The notes beneath the pieces are model-generated. The model ran no database searches. It saw nothing but the letters and a program-made list of their open reading frames with translations, and had not been told where the DNA came from. The translations under genes and the position numbers were made by a program. DNA of 64,000 nucleotides from Ophthalmolycus amberensis (Eukaryota > Chordata > Actinopteri > Perciformes > Zoarcidae): the NCBI GenBank assembly GCA_024529925.1, contig JAFEUB010001475.1:660501-724500 (forward strand), given 5' to 3'. This document shows, one piece after another, positions 42,187-55,001 of the stretch (position 1 is its first letter; every line of letters begins with the position of its first letter).

Positions 42187-43336
42187 CAGTGGTGGGCCGT
42201 GCATTTTATACCTGGGCCTTCACTGCTGTCCTGCAGCTGAAACACAGCTACGGTTATTATTTGTTTCGTGTAAAAATGAAGCCAACACCTATAGATACAC
42301 TATCTGCCGAGAGTGCGTCTCCTCTCTGCTTTAACGTCAAAACACCAGAAAATTCTCCATTAACACCAGAACAAGTCGCTAGATTTGTCACTAGTACCTT
42401 TTGACAAAAGAAAGTCTCCATGAGGGTTTGGAAAGTCGCCAGATTTAGTGAGAAAGTCGCCAAGTTGCCAGCACTGCCACCTGCTAAATATGTCCCCAGT
42501 GAAACACTGGAGGTAACAATGGTTCCTATCACATATAAAACCAAACAAAAATCTTCATAAAAACAAGTTGTACAAATAATAATATATAAACAAGCATATT
42601 AAAGCTACTGCAGATGTAAAAACAAACGCATCTAACTTACCAGAGCTGCTGTTCACTTTTTAAAGACAAAGTGCATCCTCCTTTCTTTGTTAACAAAGAG
42701 TTTAATCTCACAGTTGTTCAGTAAATCCGTGCGTTTTAGTTCCAGTAAGAAGTCCTTCTCGATTCATGGACGCCAGTGAAGACAGTCGAGCCTCCCTAGT
42801 TGTATTTCTTGAGTAGGTTTTAATGTGTTTGAGGGCTAAAAATGTCCGCTCCACAGAGGCAGCAGATATTGGGATTGTCACCGCCCAACACGTCAGGCTA
42901 GCCCACTGACCAATCTCGTACTTGTAGGCCAGCTAGCAGGCTCTGGCACGTCAAAGAATACGCCCAACATGTCAAACTAAAGATCTGATTGGTTGAAGAA
43001 TATGACAATCAACAATATCGTCCCCATTCACTTCAACTGCAAAGGGATGCACTTGTGAGTCTGCAGGCCTCGGGCCTCTGTTCTTACCTAGAGACACAGA
43101 GGTGAGATCTGATTGGATAAAAGCTCTACTTAAAACAAGCTGCACTGGAAGCAGAGCAACTGAGGAAGACAGTAGCTGTGCAATGAGAAAATAAGATAAT
43201 GGGGAAAATATTTTTATAAATTATAATACATGTAGTGTATTTAAGAAAAATTATTAAATTATAAAATAGATATAGCTTTGTGATTCTGTTTAGGCCAGCA
43301 GAGAAGGCCTTGCAGGCCCTGACGGCCCGCCACTTG
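42187..43336 (-). mobile_element. hAT-family DNA transposon, degraded
   Basis: Inverted ends are CAGTGGTGGGCCGT at 42187 and ACGGCCCGCCACTTG ending at 43336. At 42721-42882 the minus strand encodes the hAT C-terminal dimerisation signature (SAASVERTFLALKHIKTYSR, then REARLSSLASMNRE). The rest of the transposase is missing, so it could only move with enzyme supplied elsewhere. No clean 8-bp target duplication is seen. Confidence 0.75.
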
Positions 43337-44030
43337 ACAAAAGAGTCTAAATATAGATAATGCAAACTACTTAATTGAGTATCTTAAGTAAAGAATAAAA
43401 CGGGGTATGTCTGTCAGTAAGTCAAATGTCTGTGTTAATGTGAGTGATGAGGAGGGTGTGTATGAGTATCAAACAATGCACAAAACAAACGACATTCTCA
43501 GTAGGCAGGCCAGGGGAAGAGATAGGGAAGATCTTGCAGGTTTACTTTATAGACTCATAAACCCAGCCTGCTCAGATGTGCTACATGGGGCGATGAGGTC
43601 TCAGCTCCAACCACCAATCGCCTGAAGCAAAGGGGAAAACACAGCCAACAACAAGGACAAGATAGGGCAAATCCTAAAGGCCGTCACCCTAAGCTGAAGA
43701 ATAAGAAGAAGGCCCACGAAATTAAATCAGAAGAAACATTCTGGGGCTTTGTTCTTAGTTGAGAGTTAAATTTGCCCAAACACATCAAGAACATGACCAA
43801 AACTGCTTTTTTCACTCACAAAAACATTGCCTTCCTATCATATAAAGATGCTGAAAAAAAACATTGATGCTTTTATTTTAAAATTGAATTATTCCAATGT
43901 TCTTTTTACTGGCCTTCAAAAACAGTGAATTTAAATAACTAGAAAATGCATTTCCTGCTGAAAATGCGTTGGAATGCTGAAAACTGAAATTAATTGCAAA
44001 AACATTGCTGAAAATAGATATCCAATTCAA
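43337..44030. other. Intergenic, nothing recognised
   Basis: A 72-codon plus-strand ORF (43407-43625) shows no known domain. The rest is AT-rich. Confidence 0.35.
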
Positions 44031-44032
44031 AA

Positions 44033-44155
44033 ACAATTGCAAAAAGCTTAATAATTCAAAAAGTTTAAAGATTACAAATATGAAAAGTCATATCACACCT
44101 CTCCTGAAAGAGCTGAACATTTTGATATTCGAATGGTTTCTGTAGCTTAAAAGAA
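44033..44155 (+). repeat. Dispersed repeat copy A
   Basis: AAAAGCTTAATAATTCAAAA through to GGTTTCTGTAGCTTAAAA recurs at 46582-46697 with about one change in eight. It is probably a MITE family. Confidence 0.65.
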
Positions 44156-44159
44156 TTCC

Positions 44160-44545
44160 AGCGGTAGTGATATTTGTTGTAGTAGTAGTAGAAGTTGTAG
44201 TTGTAGTAAAAGTATTATTAGCAGTATAAGTATTAGTAGCATTTGAATAAGTACTAGTTGTAGCAGTAGTGATATTTGTAGTAGCAGTAGTAGTAGAAGT
44301 TGTAGACGAAGTATTAGTAATTAGAAGAAGAAGTAGTAGAAGTAGTAGTATCAGTAGTCGTAGTAATAGCTGTAGTAGTGGTCGTAGTATTTAATATAAC
44401 AGTAGTAGTAGTAGAATAAGTAGTAGGAGTAATAGTAAAGTCAGTGTTTGAAGTAGCAGTAGTAGTAGTACTAGTAGCAGTCGTACTAATAGCTGTAGTA
44501 GTATTAGTACTGGTAGTAGCAGGAATAGCAGTAGTAGCAGTTGTG
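44160..44545. repeat. (GTA)n-type trinucleotide array, left part
   Basis: Interrupted GTAGTAGTAGCAGTAATA sequence. ORFs across it encode only simple poly-Val/Ser or Thr/Ile/Leu strings. Confidence 0.9.
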
Positions 44546-45117
44546 CAGCAGCGCTGCCAGGATCCTGATGAGAGTCCGGAAGTATGAGCACATAACACCC
44601 ATTCTGCACTCCCTACACTGGCTCCCTGTCTCATTCCGGATTGACTACAAAGTCCTACTACTCACACATAAATGCATAAATGGACATGCACCTCCCTACC
44701 TACAAGACCTCATCACTCCCCAAATCTCCACCCGCACCCTCAGATCATCAAACAGCTCGCTCCTCCGGGTCCCCAGCACCAAGCTCCGCACCATGGGCGA
44801 CCGGGCCTTTGGCTCGGCAGCTCCACGCCTATGGAACAGTCTCCCTGACCACCTAAGGGCAACACAGACACTGGTCTCTTTTAAGACTGGCCTAAAAACC
44901 TTTTTATTCAGGAAAGCCTTTCTGACCTAAGTCACTGTCAGTTATTTCTTTTGTGTTTCTGTTCATTCACTGGTTTTTATTTTATTATAGTTTTTTTTAT
45001 GTTTTAACTATGCTTTTTACTATGTTTTTACTATGTACTGGCTCTGTGGCACTCTGAGATTTAAAAAAAAAAAAAAATGAAAAGTGCGTTACAAATAAAA
45101 TACATTATTATTATTAT
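44541..45117 (+). mobile_element. 5'-truncated L2-type LINE, 3' end
   Basis: The plus strand encodes a 129-codon RT C-terminus (HITPILHSLHWLPVSFRIDY, LRSSNSSLLRVPS, APRLWNSLPDHLR) ending in a stop, then a 3' UTR with ACAAATAAAATACATTATTA. The family differs from the LINE in ERV2. It sits exactly between two trinucleotide arrays. Confidence 0.88.
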
Positions 45118-45312
45118 TGTGGTATAAGTAATAATAGTAGTGGTAGTGGTAGTAATAGCAGTAGTGGTAGTAATAATATTGATGGTAGCAGTAATAGCAG
45201 TAACAGTAGTAGTAATAGTAGCAACAGCAAAAGTTGAAGTAGTAGTAGTAGTAGTAGTAATACTAGAAATATTAGCAGTAGTAGTTGTCGCAGTATTAGT
45301 AAGAGCATTCAT
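45105..45312. repeat. (GTA)n-type trinucleotide array, right part
   Basis: It begins with the ATT repeats of the LINE tail and passes into GTAGTGGTAGTAATA sequence like the left array. Confidence 0.9.
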
Positions 45313-45368
45313 TATTTCAACAAAAAAGCCAAATTTTGAGCTTAACGTTTAAATACAGTTTATCCATG

Positions 45369-45662
45369 AGGCTTTTATTTTGAAAGGGTGGGACTGGGTG
45401 GGGGAGGGAGGGGGAGAGGAGACATAATCATCATGTTTGACACACATAAACAGAGGTTATTAAATGACAGGCTTCATCACAAGCAGTTCAGTTAGAATTC
45501 ACTCTCTGGGGCTTTTATTTTGAAATGGGGTGTGGGGGAGAAGGGGAGAGGAGACAGAATCATAATGTTAGATAAACACAAACCGGTTATTAAATGACAG
45601 GCTCATCACAAGCATTTCAGTTAGGATTCATTCCGTGGGGCTTTTATTTTAAAATGGCGTGT

Positions 45663-45680
<18 letters not shown>
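45369..45680. repeat. About 135-bp tandem repeat, 2.3 units
   Basis: Units begin GGGCTTTTATTTTGAAA near 45369, 45510 and 45638, and contain GGGGAGAGGAGACA and TTATTAAATGACAGGCT. The third unit breaks into a (GT)n and poly-G run at 45658-45695. Confidence 0.8.
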
Positions 45681-45693
<13 letters not shown>

Positions 45694-46581
45694 TGGAGGA
45701 GGGGGGAAAGACCTCTAAAGATCCCTAAGACCTGAATGACTGTATGAGAGAGACACACACAGAGAGAGAGAGGGAGAGGAGTGTATGTGCGCGTGTGTCT
45801 GTGAGTCTGTGTGTTTATCAACATCACTAATTGGCTCAATCGCGAAACACCTGTGTGCCTGAAGCCATTTCATGGAGATTAAACAGGGAAACACCTCTCA
45901 AACAAATCATCAAAACTCCCATAACCGTAGCCTCCTATTGCTCCGATATTAATAATTTGGAGGAAGGATGACTTGAGAAACAGATCTTGTAAAAATTGTG
46001 TCTGTAGTGTAAAAAAATGTGGCTGAACTGGCGATCTAGAAATGGAGTACCGTGTTCTGTGGAAGATGTTTTTGAAGCAAAATTTAACATTGGTCTCTAT
46101 GGAGCAGAAAGTTAGTTTTCCTCTCAATTAATGGCTTCTGTGTCAAATGTGGAAATCTGTGGGATTCCACAGTCATTTCCCTACGACAAGGACAAGATTA
46201 GCTACTTTTAAATCCAGAAATTATGCATGAAGAGTGAAGATTGTGGACACAGTGGCAAAACACAAATGTTTTTTTCACAAGAATCTCAAGCTGCTCTTCA
46301 CTCTAGCGGTGACATCACGCACTCTAAGCTGCCCAATACACACCCATTATAAAGTCAGAAAAGTGCTGAAAAAACATGAAAGTTAAATTGCTGCAGTTCA
46401 AAAAGTTTAAAAGATATCGGAAAGCTGAATTATGCGGCAATAGTTCAGGGTTTTCTTAACATTTGAAAGTTGAAATGCTGTCTGTAGCTGAAAGTATGAG
46501 GAAGTTGAAGGATTTGAAAGTTGAAGAAGTTTAAGAGGATTTGAAAATATTCTCCATAGAGATCCCATTGAAAATAACAAT

Positions 46582-46845
46582 TGCAAAAAGCTTAATAATT
46601 CAAAAAGTTTAAAGGTTAGAAATATGAAAAGTCATAGCACCCCTCTGGTGAAAGAGCTGAACATTTTAATAGTTGAACGGTTTCTGTAGCTTAAAAAATG
46701 AAGGAGAAGAAGAGGTGGGACGGAAGAAATAGAAGTTGAATAAAGATTCGAAGAACAATAGTTGGAATGCTTAACAGCATTCCAACAATAAAGAGAAACA
46801 GGATAACAATAGTTGGAATGCTTAACAGCATTCCAACAATTAAAC
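46582..46845 (+). repeat. Dispersed repeat copy B with twin palindromes
   Basis: Copy of the 44033 repeat, followed by two identical palindromes at 46761-46786 and 46812-46837. Each has arms GTTGGAATGC/GCATTCCAAC around TTAACA. The TTAA centre recalls ends of TTAA-targeting elements, but no transposase is present. Confidence 0.6.
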
Positions 46846-49800
46846 TCATTCAGAATTGGGCTGCGAGACATTAAAGTTTCAGGTTAATTTATTTGTTAAT
46901 GGTTTGGGAGCAGCCTCGTTGCAGAGTCTCTTTTGTTTTATAATCCTTCACAAGCACTCAGATCTTCGACTGCTGGGTTTCTTCATACAATTATACACCT
47001 TCAAAATAATATTCTTACTGACGATTTATTCCCTCAAAAGTAACAAAAACGTCCTGTTTATGTGTGAAGGGGTGGGTTGAAGCTGCAGTCCGGTTTTTAC
47101 TGTCCTATCATTGTATGCAATGCAAAAGGTTCAATTCGGTCATTCACTGAAGGGTGGCATGTCAGTCCTTAATTAGCAGTGCATCTAATGAAACAGGTGC
47201 AAAGTGTTGCCTGCCATTAAGACAATACTGCAGTGCACTCTCACTAGAGATGACTCATTTGGATATTTGCTCGCAATATAAGAGTCTAATCTGACAAATC
47301 CCTACACATCCTGCACTCGTAAAGAAAATAAATAAAAAAACACAAGGTTAGAATGCTCGGTCCAAGCGCCCAGAGTCAATCCTTAATAAAGGACACGATG
47401 AGGGCCTCTAAAACCTCTTTAATTTGAAGGCTGGACAGCCTGCTTGTTAAAAGCTTTCAAAGCTAAATGGACCTAAAGGGAATTTTCCAATGAGGTGTGA
47501 GGAAAAGAGGGACAGGTTGAGTAGCTCTCTATGTGCTGTGAAAATGGGGTGTAATTAATAAAAACACACGACATTCTTTTTCCTGCCGAGAAATTCCAAA
47601 GAAGCCTGCAGTTTGCTCTATGGATTTTATGAAAGTTGCTCGTATTAACTTTGATTTTGCACGTTTTAATTCAATAACAACAACATACAGACTATTGTTA
47701 AACTAAGAAATATAATTTATTGCATAAAAATTATATTTAGTTACAGGTAAGAAGGCTAGACGTATATTTCCAATTGATACTTTACAGAGTTAAAATAAAG
47801 TCACTGAATCCATTTAGGTTTTTTCATAAAAATGTCTGACTTCGTGAACAAAGGCTAAATATTTCTCTTTTATTGGAGCAAGGAAGAATCCAGTCCGGCT
47901 CCAGCATAAATGATCCAGAGCTATAGCCAAAGATCCAACAGATACTCGAGAAATCTGCACGAATAAACACTGTAGTCTACGGCTAGCCAGTCTCTGTAAC
48001 AAGATTTGAGCAACGAAAAAAATAGTCCTGCAATGTTCAGGGATCCAAAGTTCTGAACTGGTTGCATTCAGTTATTTCCTCACAGACAAAGACCTGCAGG
48101 GCACGAGTTCATGGTATTAGTCACAACTTGTTTTGTAGCCATTGTACCGCACTTTGTGTTCTTCTACCATATGGGCTTTTTCAACAGTAACTCTCTTGGT
48201 CAGTGATCCAATCCTTCCGATCCAGTTGAAGAATTCCCACACATACCACTGTAACCAAAAATGTTGAACCACTCAAGAATACAAAATCAAAACCCTGTCA
48301 ATGCCCTAATCTGAAAAAATAGAATTACTCTTCCAGGAAACAAAAGAAGTCAAAATGCTTCACTTTTCTTTTGTACTTGCATAGCACTTACAAAGAGAAA
48401 TGACAGCTCTTAAGCGTGTGCACACACTGTACGTGCACACCCACCTGCCCACACGTACCCACACACTCACTCACACACACACGCACACACACACACGCGC
48501 GCTTGTGTTTTCAGTTCATTCACACAAAACAGTGACATGACTCACTGCTGTAGAGGGGGATACTGCCTGTGTTTTGGTTTTTGTGGTTTCAATGATACGA
48601 ACACTTGTTTTGCTTTGAGGGAGAAAAAGACTCAAAAACACACAGAACTTAAGTATTAACAAAGTTAAACGATGAAGGTATTTCAATTTCCGTCTAACAA
48701 TAACTGACAGAACAATATTGAGAATGCAAAAAGCTTGAGGACCCTGACCACAAAGCAGGCGGCTTCGTAAAAAGGTTAACAATATGTTATAAAAATGAGA
48801 CAAGGGAGACATAATGAGTTACAGGGCGATGGATAGACAGATGGACACATAGATAAGTGGTGGACAGAGAATAGATTGAAACATAAAGTATGAGTGTTGA
48901 GGTCAATTTTATGGTCCCTTGGTGCCTAGTTGATTCAAGGAAAGGCTAATCTACTCTGTAATATTCATCTCTGAACAATGGAAAACTGCCCTCAGTTACA
49001 GCAAAGCACAATGCCTAAGAAATACAGCATACAGTATTTTCACCTGGACATTTGACCGCCTCTAATCATGTTTTACAGAATACATTTTACATTTTGAAAT
49101 AGATGCAGCGTATTAAAAATAACAAACACACATGGTTTTGTTATTCACAACTGAGACATCCACTAAGCACATAGCTCTCCCATTTGGCCTGCTCTACTAG
49201 AGTTTAAAAAAAAAATAAACTCAGCAGCCTAAATAAGCACCGATGATAGAACAGGTTCTGTATGATCGTAACAGCAATGACAATGAAATTTAAAAAAAAA
49301 TCCACAAATATGGATAATAACTTAAAGAGCGTTCCCCAAAGGAAACTTTTAAGGGATGACCGGAAAGCTCTTCTGCAGTTTATTCTCAACAGATTGGAGG
49401 AGTGTGGCAGAGCAATAGAAGAAAGAGGAACCCCCCCCCCCCCCTCCCCCTGTGAGGTGGAATGGTATGCCAAGGCTTTGAGGCATTTGTTGGTACAATA
49501 TAAAGAGTCCGTCGGTCAAGTTATCTGTAGATTCTTAAATGAACGTCATATTTCACCCTCCTACCACAACTGAGAGGCCGCTCTTTGTCAAGCACAAAGC
49601 GATACGCTCAAGCCCTCAGACCTTGAGGGTTCGGACCTCATGGGATTTGTTGACAGTCCAAGTGGTTGGACAAGAAATCCGAGTCTGATTCAGAGCCTGT
49701 TAATGACCAGTTTGTCTGTGTGTGTTGGAGTGTGTCTATAGCCTGAGGAGGTTTTAGACAGGTTGGCGCTGCCTGTCATTCACTGCACACACAGAATGAC

Positions 49801-50340
49801 AATGCAGAAAACAAAAGCCCCTGCCATGAGGTGAGATGGTGTAAAATCATGCACTTTCATGCTGCAACTGAAACATGGCTAATCCCGTGTTAGCATTTGT
49901 CTGTTTGTGTTATTGTGCGTGCTTTAGTATTGAATACATTAATTTTGTTTGTTTGTCCCAAAGCTTTTGTTATTTATATACAAAAATAGCGTAATTTTCT
50001 ATCTTTGAAGACGACAGTCAACACAAAATATGACATTACTTTGCACCCATTATACGCTTTCGTACCCTCAAATTGGTTTCACATCTTGCAGATGCAACAT
50101 TGCTTTGGAGGATTCAGGCAGCATCAGAATAGCAGTTATCATAGGAATGGGTTACGGTGGGTATGTCGCTACAGTGGCTGATCGGGGGTCAGTGAAAAGG
50201 AAGATGAGGCAGAGGTAATACATTGCATGTGACGGAACCAAAATGCTCTGTGGGCTTATGGTTTGTGCATATTCATCGGCAGGTGTTCTTATTTTCATCA
50301 CGGTGGAGAGAAAAAAAAGAAAAAAGTCTGGCTTGCTCTC
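46846..50340. other. Gene-free stretch downstream of unc5b
   Basis: No coding exon is recognised on either strand. It includes (CA)n around 48465-48500 and a poly-C run at about 49431-49445. The first few hundred bases below 50356 may be unc5b 3' UTR. Confidence 0.45.
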
Positions 50341-50355
50341 TTGGTCCTTGACCAA

Positions 50356-53300
50356 TCAACAATCCCCATCTGTTGTCATGACAACTAGCACCTCACTTTT
50401 GCCCATTTCTTCCAGCGCAGTCGCCAGAGAGACCAGGTCTGCGTCAGCTTGGTGACAAGCTTCCCATAAGTCCAGTAGAACACCTGTGGGGCTGGGCTTT
50501 GTTGCAAAGTAGTTCAAGTACCTGAGGGAAAGAAAGGCAAGTTGTAAGAAGAGGAAAGGAAGCTCTCCGTTATTGATTATTAGACATTTTTAAGTCATTA
50601 AAACTGTATGTGGCAAATACTGCTGGTACTACTTCTTTTTGACAGTCCAAAATAAAGGCCCCAGTGACCATATTATATACCATATTTTACAAATCAGGAT
50701 TAGCTAATTAGCAATGTGAAATATCTTCTCAATGTATTTGTATTAAGCCATGTATAACATGCACGGCTAAATCATATCCCTGAAGTTAATATTCAAGTCT
50801 TGTTTTCCAGATTCTTATCAGTATGACAAGGGTACGACCCGATGTTTTTCACAGTTGCCTGTCTACATAAACAACATTTAAAACATAACCCCATACATCT
50901 AACCTCAGACAGAGAATGGCTTCAAGCCTTCTTATACACAAATCTGAGTTATCACTTGACAGTAGGAACTAGGAACCTGAGTATCACTGTAACACTGGAC
51001 TCGTGCATGACCAAGCTGCCTTTCACACATACATGTGAGGCAGATCTGACCTGTCAAAGCCCAGACTGCGTGCCAGGAGTCTCCAGTCACATCCTCGAGC
51101 ACTGGGTGCATCCAAACTGGCACAGATCTTCTGGCGGATGGAGTCAGGCAAGCGAAAGGCATAGGGTCCCACTTGAGAGCAAGGCAGGCAGGTGCCTCCT
51201 GAGGGGAGGGGTGAGTGCGGGGGTAGAGTCTGGATCGACAGAGAAGGTGGGAAGCATTGAGACCAACCTCTATGTTTTGTTTTTGGCAAAACTGTGTGGC
51301 TTTCATTGCAATTGTATCTGCGTTTGCATTATCTAAGCTGTGACCATTACCTCCTGAATATCCGTATGAAGCTGGAATATCTGTCCCTCCCCTTCCACCT
51401 GTCGGACACAGATCTTACAGGAGAGCTGCGAGCACAGCCAGGCTTCCTCTCTCCAGGCTGAAGGTGCAGTGCAGGGGTCTCTGACTGCCGCTCCAGATGT
51501 GATAGAATGGGATCTCCTGTTAACATAGACAAATGTCAAGAGGGAAAGCTGAAAAAAACATGGTCTCTGCAATGTGATACAAGTTATTTTGTCCTAAACA
51601 GCACAATCAGGAAAGATCTAGAAGACAGTTTCCAATTCGAGGAAATCGCAATATGCTTTATATCGACATCGGGTGTTTCCACCAACTAGGTCTGGTTGCC
51701 AGAAGACAATTTATTTCCTCAGCGAACTGTCCATAAATTAGGACCAGTATCAGATTTCTCCATTTCTTTTTTTCAGACAGGGTTCAGACTGCAATCTCGT
51801 TGCAGCTGTGAATGCAGCGTAGAGCTTGTTTACAACAGAAGTGACTAGTCGACTAGTGAATCTTAGGCGTGAAGTGATACTGACAACTCATTAATAGTTT
51901 TAAGGATCTACATCATTCAAGCTGCTGCCGATTTGTGCTCTGTAGGCATGAACATAATCGATAGACACTATGCATATCAACAGGCTGTTATCTACCTGAT
52001 ACTTTGCCAGCAGTTTGCTTCTCCAGTGAGTGTGAGGGATGTCGTGGATGGACAGGCGCAGGTTGTGATAGCTGTCTTTGAACAGCAGAGGCTTGGGATC
52101 CTCCAGCAAAACTCCTCCCAGACTCCTCTCCAAATCCAGCACCTCCTGCAGAGAGGCAGAGAGAAGAAGGGCTTCGGAACACATTCATGTCATCATGGGC
52201 TCATCAGTCTAACACATTTCCAAACAGGTTTTCAAAAAAATACTTAATTAAAATGCATTGTGCATTTTCTAAGTTGAGGTCTCCAAATGGAAATGTGTGA
52301 GAGCTAACAGCTCTGAAAGCTGTTTGAACTTTATCAGCCAGAAATCATGTAGTGTGATGCCAGTAAAATGCACACAGCATGATCATGTTTACTACCCCGG
52401 CTGGTGTGTGAACACTTTATACATAAGGGACTGAGAGAGGGAGAAAATCTAACGTTAGCGAGTCCAAATTTCTCTGGATGGAGTGCGCACTTGCTGTTTA
52501 CTTGGGGGTTTGTATTGTGCTGTACTATTTAGAGTTGTTGTTTCTAGTGGGTAAGGGAGATTCAATGTAATACCAGAATTAGATTTGGGCAAACAGGATG
52601 GGACATTTTGTTTTGATTTCTATTTTGTGAATATTTAGAAAAGTGTGTTAAATGTTCTTTATGACCAAACAAAGCTCTATTTTAGCCGACTTGATAGATG
52701 TATTTACATTTTTTAAAACATCTAGTCTATTGCAGCTTGAACTAAATGACCAGTAAAGCACTTAATAATACTCACACCAAAAGTACAGTAATGCCAAATC
52801 GACTCACATGTCAAGAAGAAGAAAAGTGGACAATGAAGGAGAGAGGTGACCAGACAAATGCAGACATTTTAACAGAATGACAAACACACAAGCAGCACCT
52901 TGAATGCATGTGGGGTGTCATGGATGCAGTAGATACGAAGGCTGTAGTCCAGGGAGAGGCAGGGTGCTCGAGGGGCGAACAGTGCCAACTGCAGGCGTTT
53001 GCAGGCGGGCTGCGGAGGGCAGGACTGGCCCACAAGACCGTATGTTCCCAGCTGCTCCATGAGAACATGACAACACTCCTCCTCCAGCTGCAAGTAGCAC
53101 GGAGATGACAAAGTCTCCTCTCCTACTGTCAGCACCTCCTGAAAACAGATGCAAGTAGGGTTCAATGATGTAACATCGTCCAACGAGCTGCCCGTTATAT
53201 TGTACCAGTCGGAGGATGTCTCACCTCCCATGCCCCCTGGTGAGTCTGTGTCTTGAGTGTGAGGGACCAGTCAGGTGTAGGTGTGTCTAGCTGGGCACAG

Positions 53301-53408
53301 TGCGGCAAAGTAAGAACCACAGGACGATTCAGCAGCATACCGGATGGGCCACAGCTCACCACGGGACTTAGTACAGTCTGACTTCCCTCGGAGGGTAGCC
53401 TGTAAATG

Positions 53409-53456
<48 letters not shown>

Positions 53457-55001
53457 GGAGAACATCAGGTGTTTGCAACAGTTGCCAAAACATCACACTA
53501 TAAAAGAACATCACGGCCACGACACGGTTTGGAACATGCTGGTATTGACGTACATGAGAAAAACTGAATGTGAAACTTCCAGAAAATTGGCAAAAAAATG
53601 AATATACTCCTAGTTCAGTGAAGAAGTAAAGATAGGTTGATCAATTTTTTATCCTCAGAAAAAAAATGATAGAACTTTCAAACAAACTTCGAGTGGTTCG
53701 CAGTATGGCCGTGCATGGGAAACACAAATTCTGATTGAGGTGAGCATGAGGTCTGTTCTGCCTTGTGGTTGTGAAGGAGATGAATGAAATAGAGGATTGG
53801 AGATGAAGGGCACTCACGTCGTTTTGTCCCACTTGTTGATAATAAGGTACATCTCATAGAACTTCCCCTGGGGTATTGTGCCAGGGGGGGATCAGCAGAC
53901 TCACACCTAAGGGAGAAGATGTCATGACTTATCTTATCCTATGGGTCATACACGCTGGGTGTGAACCAATGACATGTGATAGCTGCAGGCAATATATATT
54001 ACCTGTGTTGGGGATGGTAAGGCGTCCTCCCAGATTACCCAGGGTGGCGCTGGTGCTCAGCCCAGGCTCTCTGGAGAGGGTGTGGCTGTGGTAATCTCGC
54101 TCTCTACCCATAGTGCCCACTGACTTCAGGCGGAGGATCTCCCCATCACCTAAACACATGTCCGCGGGCAGCTTCAGCGAGGAAAGGGTGGAGCCATTAT
54201 ACACCTTGATTTTGAGACTCTGCAATGGGTCCAGCAAGGGAGAGGTGGTCATGGGGATTTTGTGGGGGCTGTCATTGACCCCCTGCTGCAAGGAGAAGAG
54301 CGGCCCACGGAAAGCCCCCGCTGTGGCTGTCAGATCCGGTGGAGCTGAGGGATGCAGAGGGTGAGGGTTATCTGTGGACACGGGAGAGGAGAGGAGCTGT
54401 TCTCTTATCAACAGAAATGACACAGGCTGGGTGGAAAGTGCTAAAAGTGAGTGAAATGGATTAATGTTTCGAATGAATATTTAATGGCAAGAACAAGGGA
54501 AGGGATACCGTGACAAGTGCTTGAAATGTAAAAAAAAAAGAAAATGTAATGCAGTAAAAGAATAGAGAATTGACTAAGCAAGAGGAGATAATGGTATAAA
54601 GAGAATTCATTTCTGGGATGATATAAATAGCGGTGTGTTAATGGACTGAATTGTGAACAAGTGCTTCAATGAAGATGAGTAAAAACAAGAAAAGTTGGGG
54701 AAACAAACACAATGATAGGAAGGAAATTGTTTGTGAACGTGTACTGGATGGCGTATGGGCGAGTGTGTGTGTATGTGTGTGTGTGTGTGTGTGTGTTTGA
54801 ACTCACCCTGTCTGGGAGGCTTGTAGTTGCCAGGGTGGAAGGCGGCAGTGAGAGCAGACGACGAATCGGTGATGTCTCCATGGAGATGGCGGCATCTGCG
54901 GCGATATGCGAGCACTCCCACGCATAACACCAGAATCACACACAGCAGCAGGGCCCCCACCAGACCAGCATAGACTGCGACACCCATACCTGGGGGCAGC
55001 G
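50356..55001 (-). CDS. unc5b: Netrin receptor UNC5B, membrane span and cytoplasmic part
   Basis: A dependence receptor for netrin in axon repulsion and vessel guidance. Nine exons: 54807-55001 (membrane span AGLVGALLLCVILVL, then ITDSSSALTAAFHP), 54003-54371 (DNPHPLHPSAPP, ZU5 start), 53818-53906 and 53225-53399 (ZU5), 52899-53138 (UPA), 51996-52145 (SYHNLRLSIHD, HWRSKLLAKYQ), 51351-51516 (EIPFYHIWSGSQ, CKICVRQVEGEGQIFQLH), 51051-51198 and 50356-50521 (death domain, YLNYFATKPSPTGVLLDLWE). The end EEMGKSEVLVVMTTDGDC is UNC5B-like. Junction phases agree throughout. Two frame problems exist: a C7 run near 53884-53890 where six fit, and a net 1-nt shift near 51456. The Ig and thrombospondin exons are not in the window. 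Confidence 0.9.
53408..53452. repeat. (CA)n microsatellite in an unc5b intron
   Basis: About 22 CA units, starting 9 bp from the acceptor of exon 53225-53399. Length changes could affect splicing of that exon. Confidence 0.95.
54768..54797. repeat. (GT)n microsatellite in an unc5b intron
   Basis: About 14 GT units next to the donor of the membrane-span exon. Confidence 0.9.

Noticed and set aside
44314..44634. Thr/Ser/Ile-rich minus-strand ORF
   Set aside because: Translation of a trinucleotide repeat array.
45061..45352. Poly-Val and poly-Leu ORFs
   Set aside because: Low-complexity translation of the right trinucleotide array.
51900..52247. Plus-strand ORF opposite an unc5b exon
   Set aside because: Shadow of the minus-strand exon 51996-52145, which has clear family motifs and matching splice sites.
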